This document shows positions 1-7,098 of a stretch of 64,000 nt of DNA, one piece after another. The notes under the pieces were generated by a model. It was not told the origin of the DNA. It made no database searches and saw only the letters and a list, made by a program, of their open reading frames with translations. Position numbers and translations under genes: made by a program. This stretch comes from an uncultured Bacilli bacterium (GTDB lineage Bacteria; Bacillota_I; Bacilli_A; RF39; UBA660): positions 62,001-126,000 of the forward strand of contig CAKORJ010000001.1 of NCBI GenBank assembly GCA_934101575.1, read 5' to 3'. How positions within the stretch are numbered: the first letter of the stretch is position 1; each line of letters begins with the position of its first letter.

Positions 1-119
1 GTGCTTCTAAGGATGCAACTTTAGAAACTGGTTATCAAATAAGGGTTCCTTTATTTATAAATGAAGGAGAATCTGTAATAGTTTCTACTAAAGATGGAAA
101 GTATGTTTCAAGAGCTTAG
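1..119 (+). CDS. efp: Elongation factor P, C-terminal fragment (5' end outside window)
   Basis: Reading from base 3, 38 residues precede a TAG stop at 117-119. The segment [19 protein letters not shown] followed by a YVSRA end matches the last OB-fold domain of EF-P, which is very conserved in bacteria. EF-P relieves ribosome stalling at proline runs. Only the tail is present, so the start and the modified loop cannot be checked. In Bacillus subtilis efp lies just upstream of the spoIIIA operon, and here spoIIIAH follows about 1.9 kb later. Confidence 0.9.
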   Translation, partial: ASKDATLETGYQIRVPLFINEGESVIVSTKDGKYVSRA

Positions 120-135
120 TTTGCTCTTTTTTTCT
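111..135 (+). terminator. Intrinsic terminator of efp
   Basis: AGAGC (111-115) pairs with GCTCT (124-128), followed by a T run. The 5' arm overlaps the last codons of efp. Confidence 0.7.
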
Positions 136-190
136 TGAAAAGATTTTTGTTTAATGATATGATATTTTTGTTATGATAGGGAGGATTCTT

Positions 191-1948
191 ATGCATAAAA
201 ATAATAAAGCTTTTACAATTGTTGAAGTTCTTGCTGTTGTAGTTATTATTGCTATTTTAGCAGGGGTTACTATTCCTGGAATATCTAAGTATGTAAGTAG
301 TAGTAAAGAAAGATATGATGATTCTTTAAATGATCAAGCACTTGTTGCGGGTAAGGATTTTTATACTGATCATAAATCAAGGATTCCTAACACTAATAGC
401 ACTAAAATGACAGATGTTGTTACTTTTAAAGAACTTGCTAGTCTTAAGTATTTAAGTAAGAATTTTGTTGATTCAGATGGAAGAGATTGTATGGATGAAA
501 GCTTTGTTATGGTTAATAATGATGGTAGTGGTCCTAAATATACTTCTTGCCTTATATGTGAAGATATTAAACATTATAGTGATGGTAGTACTTGTGATAA
601 TTATGTTAAGAATAATGATTTTGATAATATTATTAAAAATGTTTCATGTAGTACCAAGGGTAACCCTTTTTATGATACTAGTGATAAAAAATATAAGATT
701 AAGATTACTAGTAGTGGAAATATAGATCATTTTATTGTTAGTAATAGAGGAATTTCTAGTGAATTTACTGCTAGTCCTGTTAATATAAGTTATGGTACTT
801 CTAATATATATGCTGTTGCTGGAAATAATAAAAAGCCTTGTGGTACCGTTACTCTTTTTAGAAGTACAAATAAGGGTGAACTTAGAGCTACTATGTATTT
901 ACTTACTGATGAGTTATATAATGAAGCTAAGAGTAGATCTCTTTCTTCTAAGGAGCTTAGTGGTTTAAAGAAATATACTGGTCATTGGACTAATAAGAAT
1001 ATATATGTTAAGCTTGTGTATGATTCTTCTGATTTTGATAAGGTATCATATGAATATAATGGTAAGAATTTTAATGTTGGTAAGTCTAAGTATTTTGTTA
1101 TTGATGCTATTAAGGCTAATGAAGGGAAAGATAAATCTTTAAAGATAACTGGTGTTTCTGATAGTGTTAATACTGTTGTTGATTTAAGTACTAGTATTGA
1201 TGTTACTAAACCTGTTGTTAGTGTTAGTAGTAGTCCTAATTCTTGGACTAATGGAGATGTTACTGTATCTTCTAGTTCTAGTGATAGTTTGTCTGGTGTT
1301 AGTAATACTTATTATTCTTATCAAGATACTAAGAATTGGTCTTCTGTAGGTACTGAAGCTAGTAATTCTAAAAAGTATAGTATTAATGCTAATGATAGTG
1401 TTGATACTAAGGCTTATGTTAGAACTTTAGATAAAGCTGGTAATTATAGTGATACTGTTAGTGCTCCGGTAAAAATTGATAAGATTAGACCTAATTCACC
1501 ATATGTATATAATATTGTTAATGAAAAGAATATTAGTGCTATGAGAAATAATTGTTCTACTAAGACTAATAAACGTGCTGATTCTGAGTGTCAAGTTTGT
1601 ATATTGTTCCCGTATGGGGTAGCTTATAGTTTTTCTGCTAAACGTACTTTTTATGATTTTGGTGTTAGTAGTGGTATAAGGCTTAAGAGTGGTTCTTCTG
1701 ATTATTATCAAGAAAATACTTGGACTCATAATGGTAATGCTCCACAATATAGTAGTTGGACTGTTCCTAATGGTTGGTCTTGGCGTGCTACTAATAAGCA
1801 TTATTTAAGTTATATTAATATTAACTTTGGTATTCGTACTTTTGATAAAGCGGGGAATGTTAGTTATTCTACTATTGTTCATTATTATATATATGATAGT
1901 AAGAAGACTTCTTCTTATAACTCTTGTGTTAGTAGATATGGTTTATGA
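191..1948 (+). CDS. Prepilin-type N-terminal cleavage/methylation protein with Ig-like repeats
   Basis: 585 residues from ATG 191, chosen because GGGAGG lies 6 bases upstream; an in-frame ATG at 173 has no Shine-Dalgarno site. The N-terminus has a short basic leader then KAFTIVEVL and a hydrophobic helix. This is the class III signal cut by prepilin peptidase, although the residue before the F is Ala instead of the usual Gly. A long Ser/Thr/Asn-rich part follows. Around residues 335-430 lies a segment with DVTKPVVSVSSSPNSWTNGD and LDKAGNYSD, typical of extracellular Ig-like domains, and a second DKAGNVSYS motif occurs near the end. It is probably a surface pseudopilin or adhesin-like protein. 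No pilus assembly ATPase or peptidase gene is in the window, so the assembly machinery is unknown. Confidence 0.75.
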   Translation: MHKNNKAFTIVEVLAVVVIIAILAGVTIPGISKYVSSSKERYDDSLNDQALVAGKDFYTDHKSRIPNTNSTKMTDVVTFKELASLKYLSKNFVDSDGRDCMDESFVMVNNDGSGPKYTSCLICEDIKHYSDGSTCDNYVKNNDFDNIIKNVSCSTKGNPFYDTSDKKYKIKITSSGNIDHFIVSNRGISSEFTASPVNISYGTSNIYAVAGNNKKPCGTVTLFRSTNKGELRATMYLLTDELYNEAKSRSLSSKELSGLKKYTGHWTNKNIYVKLVYDSSDFDKVSYEYNGKNFNVGKSKYFVIDAIKANEGKDKSLKITGVSDSVNTVVDLSTSIDVTKPVVSVSSSPNSWTNGDVTVSSSSSDSLSGVSNTYYSYQDTKNWSSVGTEASNSKKYSINANDSVDTKAYVRTLDKAGNYSDTVSAPVKIDKIRPNSPYVYNIVNEKNISAMRNNCSTKTNKRADSECQVCILFPYGVAYSFSAKRTFYDFGVSSGIRLKSGSSDYYQENTWTHNGNAPQYSSWTVPNGWSWRATNKHYLSYININFGIRTFDKAGNVSYSTIVHYYIYDSKKTSSYNSCVSRYGL

Positions 1949-1971
1949 TAGATATTTTATCTATCTTTTTT
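1947..1971 (+). terminator. Intrinsic terminator after prepilin gene
   Basis: Perfect 8-bp stem GATAGATA/TATCTATC (1947-1954, 1958-1965) with a TTT loop and T tail; it overlaps the stop codon. Confidence 0.8.
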
Positions 1972-1998
1972 CATAATATTTTGTTTTTTTCATACCAT
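1971..1998 (+). promoter_or_regulatory. Sigma-E-type sporulation promoter of spoIIIAH
   Basis: TCATAAT (1971-1977), 13 bases, CATACCAT (1991-1998). The B. subtilis mother-cell sigma-E consensus is about TCATATT-N13/14-CATACAAT, so the match is close in both boxes and in spacing. spoIIIAH belongs to the sigma-E regulon in B. subtilis. The promoter use is inferred. Confidence 0.6.
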
Positions 1999-2017
1999 TT
2001 ATTAGGAGGAAAATAAT

Positions 2018-2527
2018 ATGGTAAATAAACAAGGAATATGGTTTTTAACATTATTTAGTTTAATACTCGTACTTAGTATTTATTACATAACTATGCCTAA
2101 TGAAATGTTTAAGGAAGAGGCTATTGTAGAAAATAAGAAAAGTAGTGATTCTAACGATAAGACTTCGGAGGTAAGTAGTCAAAATACTGATTATATTGAG
2201 ACTTTGAAGGTGGAGCTTGATACTGAAAGGGCGGAACTTATTAATACTTTAGAAGAGGTTCTTAATGATAAGAGTAAATCTAGCTCTGAAAAAAATAAAG
2301 CTTATGAGCAAATGAAAGAAATTAATAATTTAAAGTCTAGTGAAGAGCACTTGGTTAAGAAAATAAAAGATGAATTAAAACTTGATGCTTATGTAAAAAG
2401 AGAAGATGATAAAGTAGAGGTTGTTGTTAGTAGTAAAAAGCATGATGTTAAACTTGCTAATAAAATTATGAGACTTATACAAGATGAATTTAATGAACAA
2501 ATGAGTATTTCTGTAAAATTTTCCTAA
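2018..2527 (+). CDS. spoIIIAH: Stage III sporulation protein AH
   Basis: 169 residues, ATG after AGGAGG. One N-terminal membrane helix (about residues 8-26), a charged linker, then a helical part and a C-terminal alpha/beta domain with the pattern KVEVVVSSKKHDVKLANKIM, as in the secretin/YscJ-like ring domain of SpoIIIAH. In Bacillus it sits in the mother-cell engulfing membrane, binds SpoIIQ across the space between membranes and forms part of the feeding-tube channel. Here it stands alone: spoIIIAA to AG, usually directly upstream, are absent from this locus, although the neighbouring efp gene matches the ancestral order. A sigma-E-like promoter precedes it. Confidence 0.85.
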   Translation: MVNKQGIWFLTLFSLILVLSIYYITMPNEMFKEEAIVENKKSSDSNDKTSEVSSQNTDYIETLKVELDTERAELINTLEEVLNDKSKSSSEKNKAYEQMKEINNLKSSEEHLVKKIKDELKLDAYVKREDDKVEVVVSSKKHDVKLANKIMRLIQDEFNEQMSISVKFS

Positions 2528-2538
2528 AATGGGTTATT

Positions 2539-2612
2539 TCCCTCACGATACTTGATATTGTTTCATAAGATAATATGAAATATGAAAGACCCAAGACCCA
2601 GAAAGTGAGGGG
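2539..2612 (+). promoter_or_regulatory. Long-range inverted repeat that can mask the gerE ribosome-binding site
   Basis: CCCTCAC (2540-2546) is the exact reverse complement of GTGAGGG (2605-2611), which is the gerE Shine-Dalgarno region just before ATG 2616. The 5' arm overlaps the -35 box of the sigma-K-like promoter. It would therefore be present only in transcripts that read through from upstream, not in those starting at that promoter. Confidence 0.45.
2544..2572 (+). promoter_or_regulatory. Sigma-K-type promoter of gerE
   Basis: CAC (2544-2546), 17 bases, CATAAGATA (2564-2572). The sigma-K consensus is AC-N16/17-CATANNNTA. gerE is sigma-K dependent in B. subtilis. This is a match by eye to a known consensus, not a demonstrated start site. 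Confidence 0.55.
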
Positions 2613-2615
2613 AGA

Positions 2616-2825
2616 ATGAAAGAGAAGTCAATACTTACTAAAAGAGAAAGAGAAGTATTTTTATTGCTTGTTAATGGAAGTACTACTAAGGAAATAGCTC
2701 TTAAGTTAGGTATAAGTGAAAAAACTGTTAGAAATCATATTTCTAATGTTATGCAAAAACTTGGTGTTAAAGGTAGGGCTTCTGCTGTAGTAGAGCTACT
2801 TAAGCTTAATGAAATAGAATTATAG
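2616..2825 (+). CDS. gerE: Spore coat transcription factor GerE (LuxR-type HTH)
   Basis: 69 residues, essentially a lone LuxR-type DNA-binding domain. LTKREREVFLLLVNG, TTKEIALKLGISEKTVRNH and MQKLGVKGRASAVVELL follow B. subtilis GerE (74 residues) almost position by position. GerE acts last in the mother-cell cascade, after sigma-K, activating and repressing coat genes such as cotD. A CotD-like gene and YjcZ-like coat peptides occur later in this window. The start is supported by GTGAGGGGAGA just upstream. A gerM-like gene follows, as in Bacillus, where gerE and gerM are near neighbours. Confidence 0.92.
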   Translation: MKEKSILTKREREVFLLLVNGSTTKEIALKLGISEKTVRNHISNVMQKLGVKGRASAVVELLKLNEIEL

Positions 2826-2850
2826 ACATGTATAATATAGCATGTCTTTT
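2824..2850 (+). terminator. Intrinsic terminator of gerE
   Basis: AGACATG (2824-2830) pairs with CATGTCT (2841-2847), followed by TTTT. Confidence 0.65.
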
Positions 2851-2876
2851 CATATATTTTTGTAAGAGGAGATTTT

Positions 2877-3785
2877 ATGCTTAAGAGAAAAGCTTTTAAT
2901 AGAATATTTTTTACTACTGCTATCTTTTTTGTTGTTTTTTCTATTTATAGTTTAAAACATATTGATAGTAGTAGTTCTCATATTAATGATAATAAGGATG
3001 TATCAAATGAGATAATTTATACTTTAAATAAAGATAATTATATCTCTAGTACTGCTGTTTATGTTAGTAAAATTCTCACTTTAGAGGATAGAATAAGAGA
3101 AAAGTTAGAAATTATGACTAAGGAAAATGATAAAAATTCTTTACTTCCTAGTTATTTTAAACCTATTTTACCTCAAAATACTAAGGTTCTTGACGTTGTT
3201 GTAGAGGATTCTTTGGTTAAAGTTTATTTTTCTAAAGAACTTATTAATATTACAGAGGAACAGTCTGAAAAAATGATTGAGGCTATAGTTTATACTATTG
3301 TTGATGAGAATATACTTGGTATAGAGATTTATGTTGATAATTCTATGCTTAAATATGTTCCACATAGTAAAAAGAGTCTTCCTACTGTTTTGACTAGGGA
3401 TATTGGAATAAATAAAAGTTATGATTTTTATTATTCTAGTGATATAGCTAAGGTTTTTATGGTTTATTATTCTAGTGATGATAGTAATTATTATGAAGTT
3501 CCTGTGACAAGATATTTAAATGATGATAGGGAGAAAATAGAGGTTATTTTTGATGAGTTTAATAAGATGAGTTTTGATGAGGGACTTATTAGTTTACTTG
3601 AAGGTGTTAAGATAAATAGTTATGATATATTTAAAGATGATATTGTTTTAGATATAAATAAGGATTTAAGTGATAGAGAGGAGAATTTGATTTGTAAAAC
3701 TATTTTTTCTAATTATGATGTTGATAATATTAAAATTTTAATAAATGGTGAAAAAAAAGTTAAAAAAAATAGAAAAGATACTTGA
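2877..3785 (+). CDS. gerM: GerM-like sporulation/germination protein with two GerMN domains
   Basis: 302 residues, ATG after AAGAGGAG. An N-terminal membrane helix (about residues 9-27) is followed by two similar alpha/beta domains. The first, near residues 95-165, includes TKVLDVVVEDSLVKVYFSKE, then EEQSEKMIEAIVYTI. The second, near 200-295, includes YEVPVTRYL and VKINSYDIFKDDIVLDINKD. This is the duplicated GerMN layout of B. subtilis GerM, a membrane-anchored protein needed for forespore-mother cell basement-layer formation and for germination. GerM is normally a lipoprotein, but no lipobox Cys is seen here and anchoring is by the helix. Its position after gerE supports the call. Confidence 0.8.
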   Translation: MLKRKAFNRIFFTTAIFFVVFSIYSLKHIDSSSSHINDNKDVSNEIIYTLNKDNYISSTAVYVSKILTLEDRIREKLEIMTKENDKNSLLPSYFKPILPQNTKVLDVVVEDSLVKVYFSKELINITEEQSEKMIEAIVYTIVDENILGIEIYVDNSMLKYVPHSKKSLPTVLTRDIGINKSYDFYYSSDIAKVFMVYYSSDDSNYYEVPVTRYLNDDREKIEVIFDEFNKMSFDEGLISLLEGVKINSYDIFKDDIVLDINKDLSDREENLICKTIFSNYDVDNIKILINGEKKVKKNRKDT

Positions 3786-3839
3786 AAACTTAGTTTGTTT
3801 ATTGTATAATTAAGAAGCATTGTTGATTAATGCATATGA

Positions 3840-3916
3840 GTCCTGGTAGCTCAGCAGGATAGAGCAATGGCCTTCTAAGCCATCGGTCAGGGGTTCGAAT
3901 CCCTTCCAGGACGCCA
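3840..3916 (+). tRNA. tRNA-Arg (anticodon UCU)
   Basis: 77-nt cloverleaf including an encoded CCA. Acceptor arms GTCCTGG/CCAGGAC close the molecule. The anticodon stem ATGGC/GCCAT carries loop CTTCTAA (anticodon TCT), and the T arm has GGTTCGAATCC. Confidence 0.97.
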
Positions 3917-3920
3917 TAAT

Positions 3921-3997
3921 CGGGAAGTGGCTCAACTTGGCAGAGCACTTGGTTTGGGACCAAGGGGTTGCAGGTTCAAATCCTGTCTTCCCGACCA
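3921..3997 (+). tRNA. tRNA-Pro (anticodon UGG)
   Basis: 77-nt cloverleaf with encoded CCA. Acceptor CGGGAAG/CTTCCCG, anticodon stem CTTGG/CCAAG with loop TTTGGGA (anticodon TGG), T arm GGTTCAAATCC. It lies 4 bases after tRNA-Arg, so the two are probably co-transcribed. Confidence 0.97.
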
Positions 3998-4011
3998 TTA
4001 TATGTATTTCA

Positions 4012-4036
4012 GCTCTTGAGTTATCGAGAGTTTTTA
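4012..4036 (+). terminator. Intrinsic terminator after the tRNA pair
   Basis: CTCTTGA (4013-4019) and TCGAGAG (4024-4030) form an imperfect stem followed by a T-rich tail. Confidence 0.55.
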
Positions 4037-4057
4037 TTTTATTATAAAGGTGATTAT

Positions 4058-4300
4058 ATGAGAAAAGCGAAGTATTTACTGGAGCAAGGTGTATGTAGTC
4101 ATGAATTTATAGAGCTTTGTGAGGATACTCCTAAAACTTATGATGGATATTATTTGAATGTTAGGCAGTATGAATATGGTGAAATGTATAAGCTTTATAT
4201 TTGTAAGAAGTGTAGTAAAATAGTGTCTGTTGATTTTAATATTAATGATAGGAGTCCTGTGGTGGAGTTTGAGAAAAAGAATAAAGTTAGAAAGAGATAA
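4058..4300 (+). CDS. Small hypothetical protein with a CxxC motif
   Basis: 80 residues from ATG 4058, preceded by AAAGGTGA; a longer upstream reading frame would run into the tRNA gene. Cysteines occur as GVCSHEFIELC near the N-terminus and ICKKCSKI about residue 53. The arrangement Cys-x-His, Cys, CxxC could bind one zinc ion. It is a basic protein ending in a Lys/Arg-rich tail. I do not recognise the family. It has its own terminator, so it is probably monocistronic or part of the tRNA transcript. Confidence 0.6.
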   Translation: MRKAKYLLEQGVCSHEFIELCEDTPKTYDGYYLNVRQYEYGEMYKLYICKKCSKIVSVDFNINDRSPVVEFEKKNKVRKR

Positions 4301-4340
4301 AGTGTAAAGTAAATGAAAATTTTATACTTTGTCTTTTTTC
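4299..4340 (+). terminator. Intrinsic terminator
   Basis: AAAGTGTAAA (4299-4308) pairs with TTTATACTTT (4321-4330) with one mismatch; TCTTTTTTC follows. Confidence 0.6.
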
Positions 4341-4386
4341 TTTGTTATTTTTTTAGTAAAATATAATGTTATGAGAGAGGTGTTTT

Positions 4387-5091
4387 ATGAATAAGTTGAA
4401 TCATGTTGCTATTATTGTTGATGGTAATGGTAGGTGGGCTAAAAAGAAAGGAAAAGTTCGTAGTGAAGGCCATCTTGCTGGTGCTAAAAATTTGGAAAAG
4501 ATTATTTTCCATGTTGCTGATACTACTGATATAGAGGTTCTTAGTCTGTATGTTTTTTCTACTGAAAATTTTAAACGTGATATAAAGGAAGTAGATTATT
4601 TAATGAATTTATTTATGAAGTGGTTTAATAGATGTAAACTTAAGTATAAAGATAAGAACATAAAAATATTATTTTCTGGTAGAAAGGAACCTTTAAGTGA
4701 TAAGGTTTATAATTCTATGAAGGAGCTTGAATCTGATACTAAGAATAATACAGGGCTTGTTGTTAATTTTTGCCTTAATTATGGTGGTAGGGCTGAGATT
4801 GTTGATGCGTGTAAGGTTATTTCTGAAGAGGTTTCTAATGGAATGATTTGTATTGATGATATTGATGAGGATTATTTTTCTAGAAAACTTTATAATAAGT
4901 TGCCTGATGTTGATTTTGTTATTAGAACAAGTGGAGAACAAAGGATAAGTAATTTTTTATTGTGGGAGATTTCTTATGCTGAATTTGCTTTTGTAAGCGA
5001 TTATTTTCCTGATTTTAGTTGTGATAGGTTTGATGATGTTATAAAGAGCTATTATGAGAGAGATAGACGATTTGGTGGTGTAAAACTGTAG
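4387..5091 (+). CDS. uppS: Undecaprenyl diphosphate synthase (isoprenyl transferase)
   Basis: 234 residues, ATG after GAGAGGTG. It makes the C55 lipid carrier for peptidoglycan and other wall polymers by condensing isopentenyl diphosphate onto farnesyl diphosphate in cis. The substrate motif DGNGRWAKKKGK begins at residue 12, with the catalytic Asp at 12. LSLYVFSTENF and the C-terminal RTSGEQRISNFLLWE motif with SYAEFAF are all present. It is slightly shorter than the usual 245-255 residues. The usual neighbours frr, cdsA and dxr are not here; it lies between an unknown small gene and the unknown 5-10 kb block. Confidence 0.92.
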   Translation: MNKLNHVAIIVDGNGRWAKKKGKVRSEGHLAGAKNLEKIIFHVADTTDIEVLSLYVFSTENFKRDIKEVDYLMNLFMKWFNRCKLKYKDKNIKILFSGRKEPLSDKVYNSMKELESDTKNNTGLVVNFCLNYGGRAEIVDACKVISEEVSNGMICIDDIDEDYFSRKLYNKLPDVDFVIRTSGEQRISNFLLWEISYAEFAFVSDYFPDFSCDRFDDVIKSYYERDRRFGGVKL

Positions 5092-5167
5092 TATTTTTAT
5101 TTTTAATAATTTACTTTATGTTTTTTCTGTGATATATTGAGTTTGGATGCTATAGTAGGAGGATTTT

Positions 5168-6610
5168 ATGAAAGATAATGGTGTTGGTGATACTTTGGTG
5201 AGTGATAACTTAGATGTTAGATTAGAGAAAGCAAAAAAGGAACTTAATGATCTTAAAAAAGAACTTGCTAAGAAAAAGAAACAATTAGAGAAGGCAAAAG
5301 AAAAGATTGAGATAGCTCAAAAAAAGCTTGATGAATTAAAAAAACAATCAGATATGTCTTTAAAGAAAACAAAAAATAATGATAGACAAAAGGTTGCATC
5401 ATTAAAAAATATTAATGATAAAGATAATGATAAAGATAATGATAAAGATAATGTTAAAGTTGATTATACTGCTAATCCTCTTGATACTAATGATATTTTT
5501 GGAAAGATTATTTCTGAAATGAAAATGGAATATAGTTTAGGTGCTGGTCATTCTATGTATGATTTAATTATAGCATTTCATGGTAAAGATAATCATTATA
5601 ATAAAGAAGAATCTATGAAATTAAGTAAAGATCTTGGGGTTACTGATATAACTAAATATTCTAAGCATTTTTCATGGTTTGAGTATGGTAAAGAGTTAAG
5701 AGCAAGTGGAAAAGAGATTACTAAGAGGATATATGTTAATATGCAACCTTCAAAATCACATGAGTTTGTAAGAAAGTTTTATGAATCTATGAGAGATGAT
5801 CATCCTAATCTTAAGTATTTGGGAAAGTTTGCACAATCTAATTCTAGGTCAGATGGTATAGTTATTTATACTACGGATGAGTATTTTAATGATGTGCTTG
5901 GTGTAGTTGCAAATGTTTATGAGAATAATAAGCATTTATTTGATGATAACTTTGATAATTGTATTACTACTGCAAAAACTGGTATACCGGGTGTTGGGGT
6001 AGCTTCTGAACCAGTTGAAGGTATAATTTCTCATAATGAAAAAATGGCTCATGTATTTGATAGGTCACTGACTATGGGAGCTTTAAAATATGTTACTGAA
6101 AATGATGAGTTTGCTAGTGAATATAAAGAAGCAGTTTTAGATCTTTATAATTATAAATTTGATGTAACAGATATCGATGTTTTAAGAAAAGATTTTGATG
6201 AAAAGTTTGGCTCTATGAAAGATTTTTCTTTTAAATTACAAAAAGTATTGATGTCTGATGAAAATAGACCTAAATTATCTGAAAAGGAACTTGGAAGTTC
6301 ATATGATAATAGTTTAATTAGTTTTCCTGTGCATATTGATTCAAAACAGTATAATGTAGAACTTACTGAAGATAAGTTGTTTTATGTTACCCATAAGACA
6401 ATTAAGTATTTTGATGATGTTGAAAGAATTAGTGAATTAGCTGAAGAACATGTAAGGCAGCATGCGGATTTTTATAATATTAATAGAGATAATATAGCGT
6501 TTAGAGTTGGTGAAGACCCTAAAAAAATACTTGCTAATCAAAGTAAAGGTATTGAATCAGATTCAATGATTTCAGATGATTTAGTAAAAACTAAGCATGT
6601 TGGGAGGTAA
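5168..6610 (+). CDS. Unknown 480-aa protein: coiled coil plus possible HopA1-like domain
   Basis: ATG 5168 after AGGAGG. Residues 15-65 are a Lys/Glu heptad coiled coil, followed by a repetitive NDKDNDKDNDKDN linker near residues 83-95. The rest, about 105-400, is globular. It contains TKRIYVNMQPS, KYLGKFAQSNSRSDGIVIYT and TTAKTGIPGVGVASEP. The order R-x-Y-x-N, Lys, R-x-D-x-x-x-x-Tyr, PGVGxAxEP recalls the HopA1-type effector fold, but this is from memory and unverified. There is no signal peptide or membrane helix. It starts a run with the 76-residue gene 2 bases downstream. Confidence 0.55.
   Translation: MKDNGVGDTLVSDNLDVRLEKAKKELNDLKKELAKKKKQLEKAKEKIEIAQKKLDELKKQSDMSLKKTKNNDRQKVASLKNINDKDNDKDNDKDNVKVDYTANPLDTNDIFGKIISEMKMEYSLGAGHSMYDLIIAFHGKDNHYNKEESMKLSKDLGVTDITKYSKHFSWFEYGKELRASGKEITKRIYVNMQPSKSHEFVRKFYESMRDDHPNLKYLGKFAQSNSRSDGIVIYTTDEYFNDVLGVVANVYENNKHLFDDNFDNCITTAKTGIPGVGVASEPVEGIISHNEKMAHVFDRSLTMGALKYVTENDEFASEYKEAVLDLYNYKFDVTDIDVLRKDFDEKFGSMKDFSFKLQKVLMSDENRPKLSEKELGSSYDNSLISFPVHIDSKQYNVELTEDKLFYVTHKTIKYFDDVERISELAEEHVRQHADFYNINRDNIAFRVGEDPKKILANQSKGIESDSMISDDLVKTKHVGR
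5414..5449 (+). repeat. Three exact 12-bp tandem repeats inside a coding region
   Basis: Unit AATGATAAAGAT at 5414, 5426 and 5438, followed by a diverged fourth copy. It encodes NDKD and keeps the reading frame at any copy number, so slippage would change linker length without frameshift. Confidence 0.85.
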
Positions 6611-6612
6611 AT

Positions 6613-6843
6613 ATGGATAATTTATATGATGTTGGAACTAGGAAAGCTGAAGAGCTGATTAGACAAATTGAAAGTGATAATATTTCTGTTGGAAATAATT
6701 ATGGTAAACTAGAGAGATATAGATATGAAGTTGCTTTTTATACTAAAATGATATCGTATATTAATGAAAAAGAAGAAAAAATTTTAAAAAGTATGACAAG
6801 TGATTTGAATTTGAAATATCCTGATAGATTATCTATTGATTGA
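6613..6843 (+). CDS. Small hypothetical protein, helical
   Basis: 76 residues, ATG after GGGAGG, 2 bases after the previous stop, so translationally linked to it. The sequence is charged and predicted helical (RKAEELIRQIESDN, YEVAFYTKMISYINEKEEK). No Cys, no signal and no membrane segment. Not recognised. The linkage suggests it works with the upstream coiled-coil protein, for example as a small partner or chaperone-like subunit; that is inference. Confidence 0.6.
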   Translation: MDNLYDVGTRKAEELIRQIESDNISVGNNYGKLERYRYEVAFYTKMISYINEKEEKILKSMTSDLNLKYPDRLSID

Positions 6844-6853
6844 TTGAAAATAG

Positions 6854-6889
6854 AAACTTATTAATCTTTAGTGATTATGAGTTTTTTTT
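6854..6889 (+). terminator. Intrinsic terminator
   Basis: AAACTTATTAATC (6854-6866) pairs with GATTATGAGTTT (6873-6884) with one bulge and one G-T pair; a T run follows. The remaining gap to 7098 holds only the promoter listed next. Confidence 0.65.
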
Positions 6890-7024
6890 ATTTATTTTGT
6901 AAAATTAGTTATTGTTTGTTTATTTGTGCTTTACTTTATTTTTATTTATGTGATATAATTTTTTTATAAGATATTGTGAGTTTTTGTGTGTTAACTAGTT
7001 TTTTGAGTATTTTGTTTAGTTTGC

Positions 7025-7053
7025 TTGCAAAAAATTAATATTTATGTTATAAT
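7025..7053 (+). promoter_or_regulatory. Vegetative (sigma-A-type) promoter
   Basis: TTGCAA (7025-7030), 17 bases, TATAAT (7048-7053), 45 bases before the ATG of the large coiled-coil gene. Confidence 0.7.
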
Positions 7054-7098
7054 ACACGGCAAAAGAAGGGGTTGCCTTTTTTGAAGGGAGTTGTTATT

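Noticed and set aside
3968..4057. Longer N-terminus of the small Cys protein
   Set aside because: The extension runs through the 3' part of the tRNA-Pro gene and its terminator; ATG 4058 has the ribosome site.
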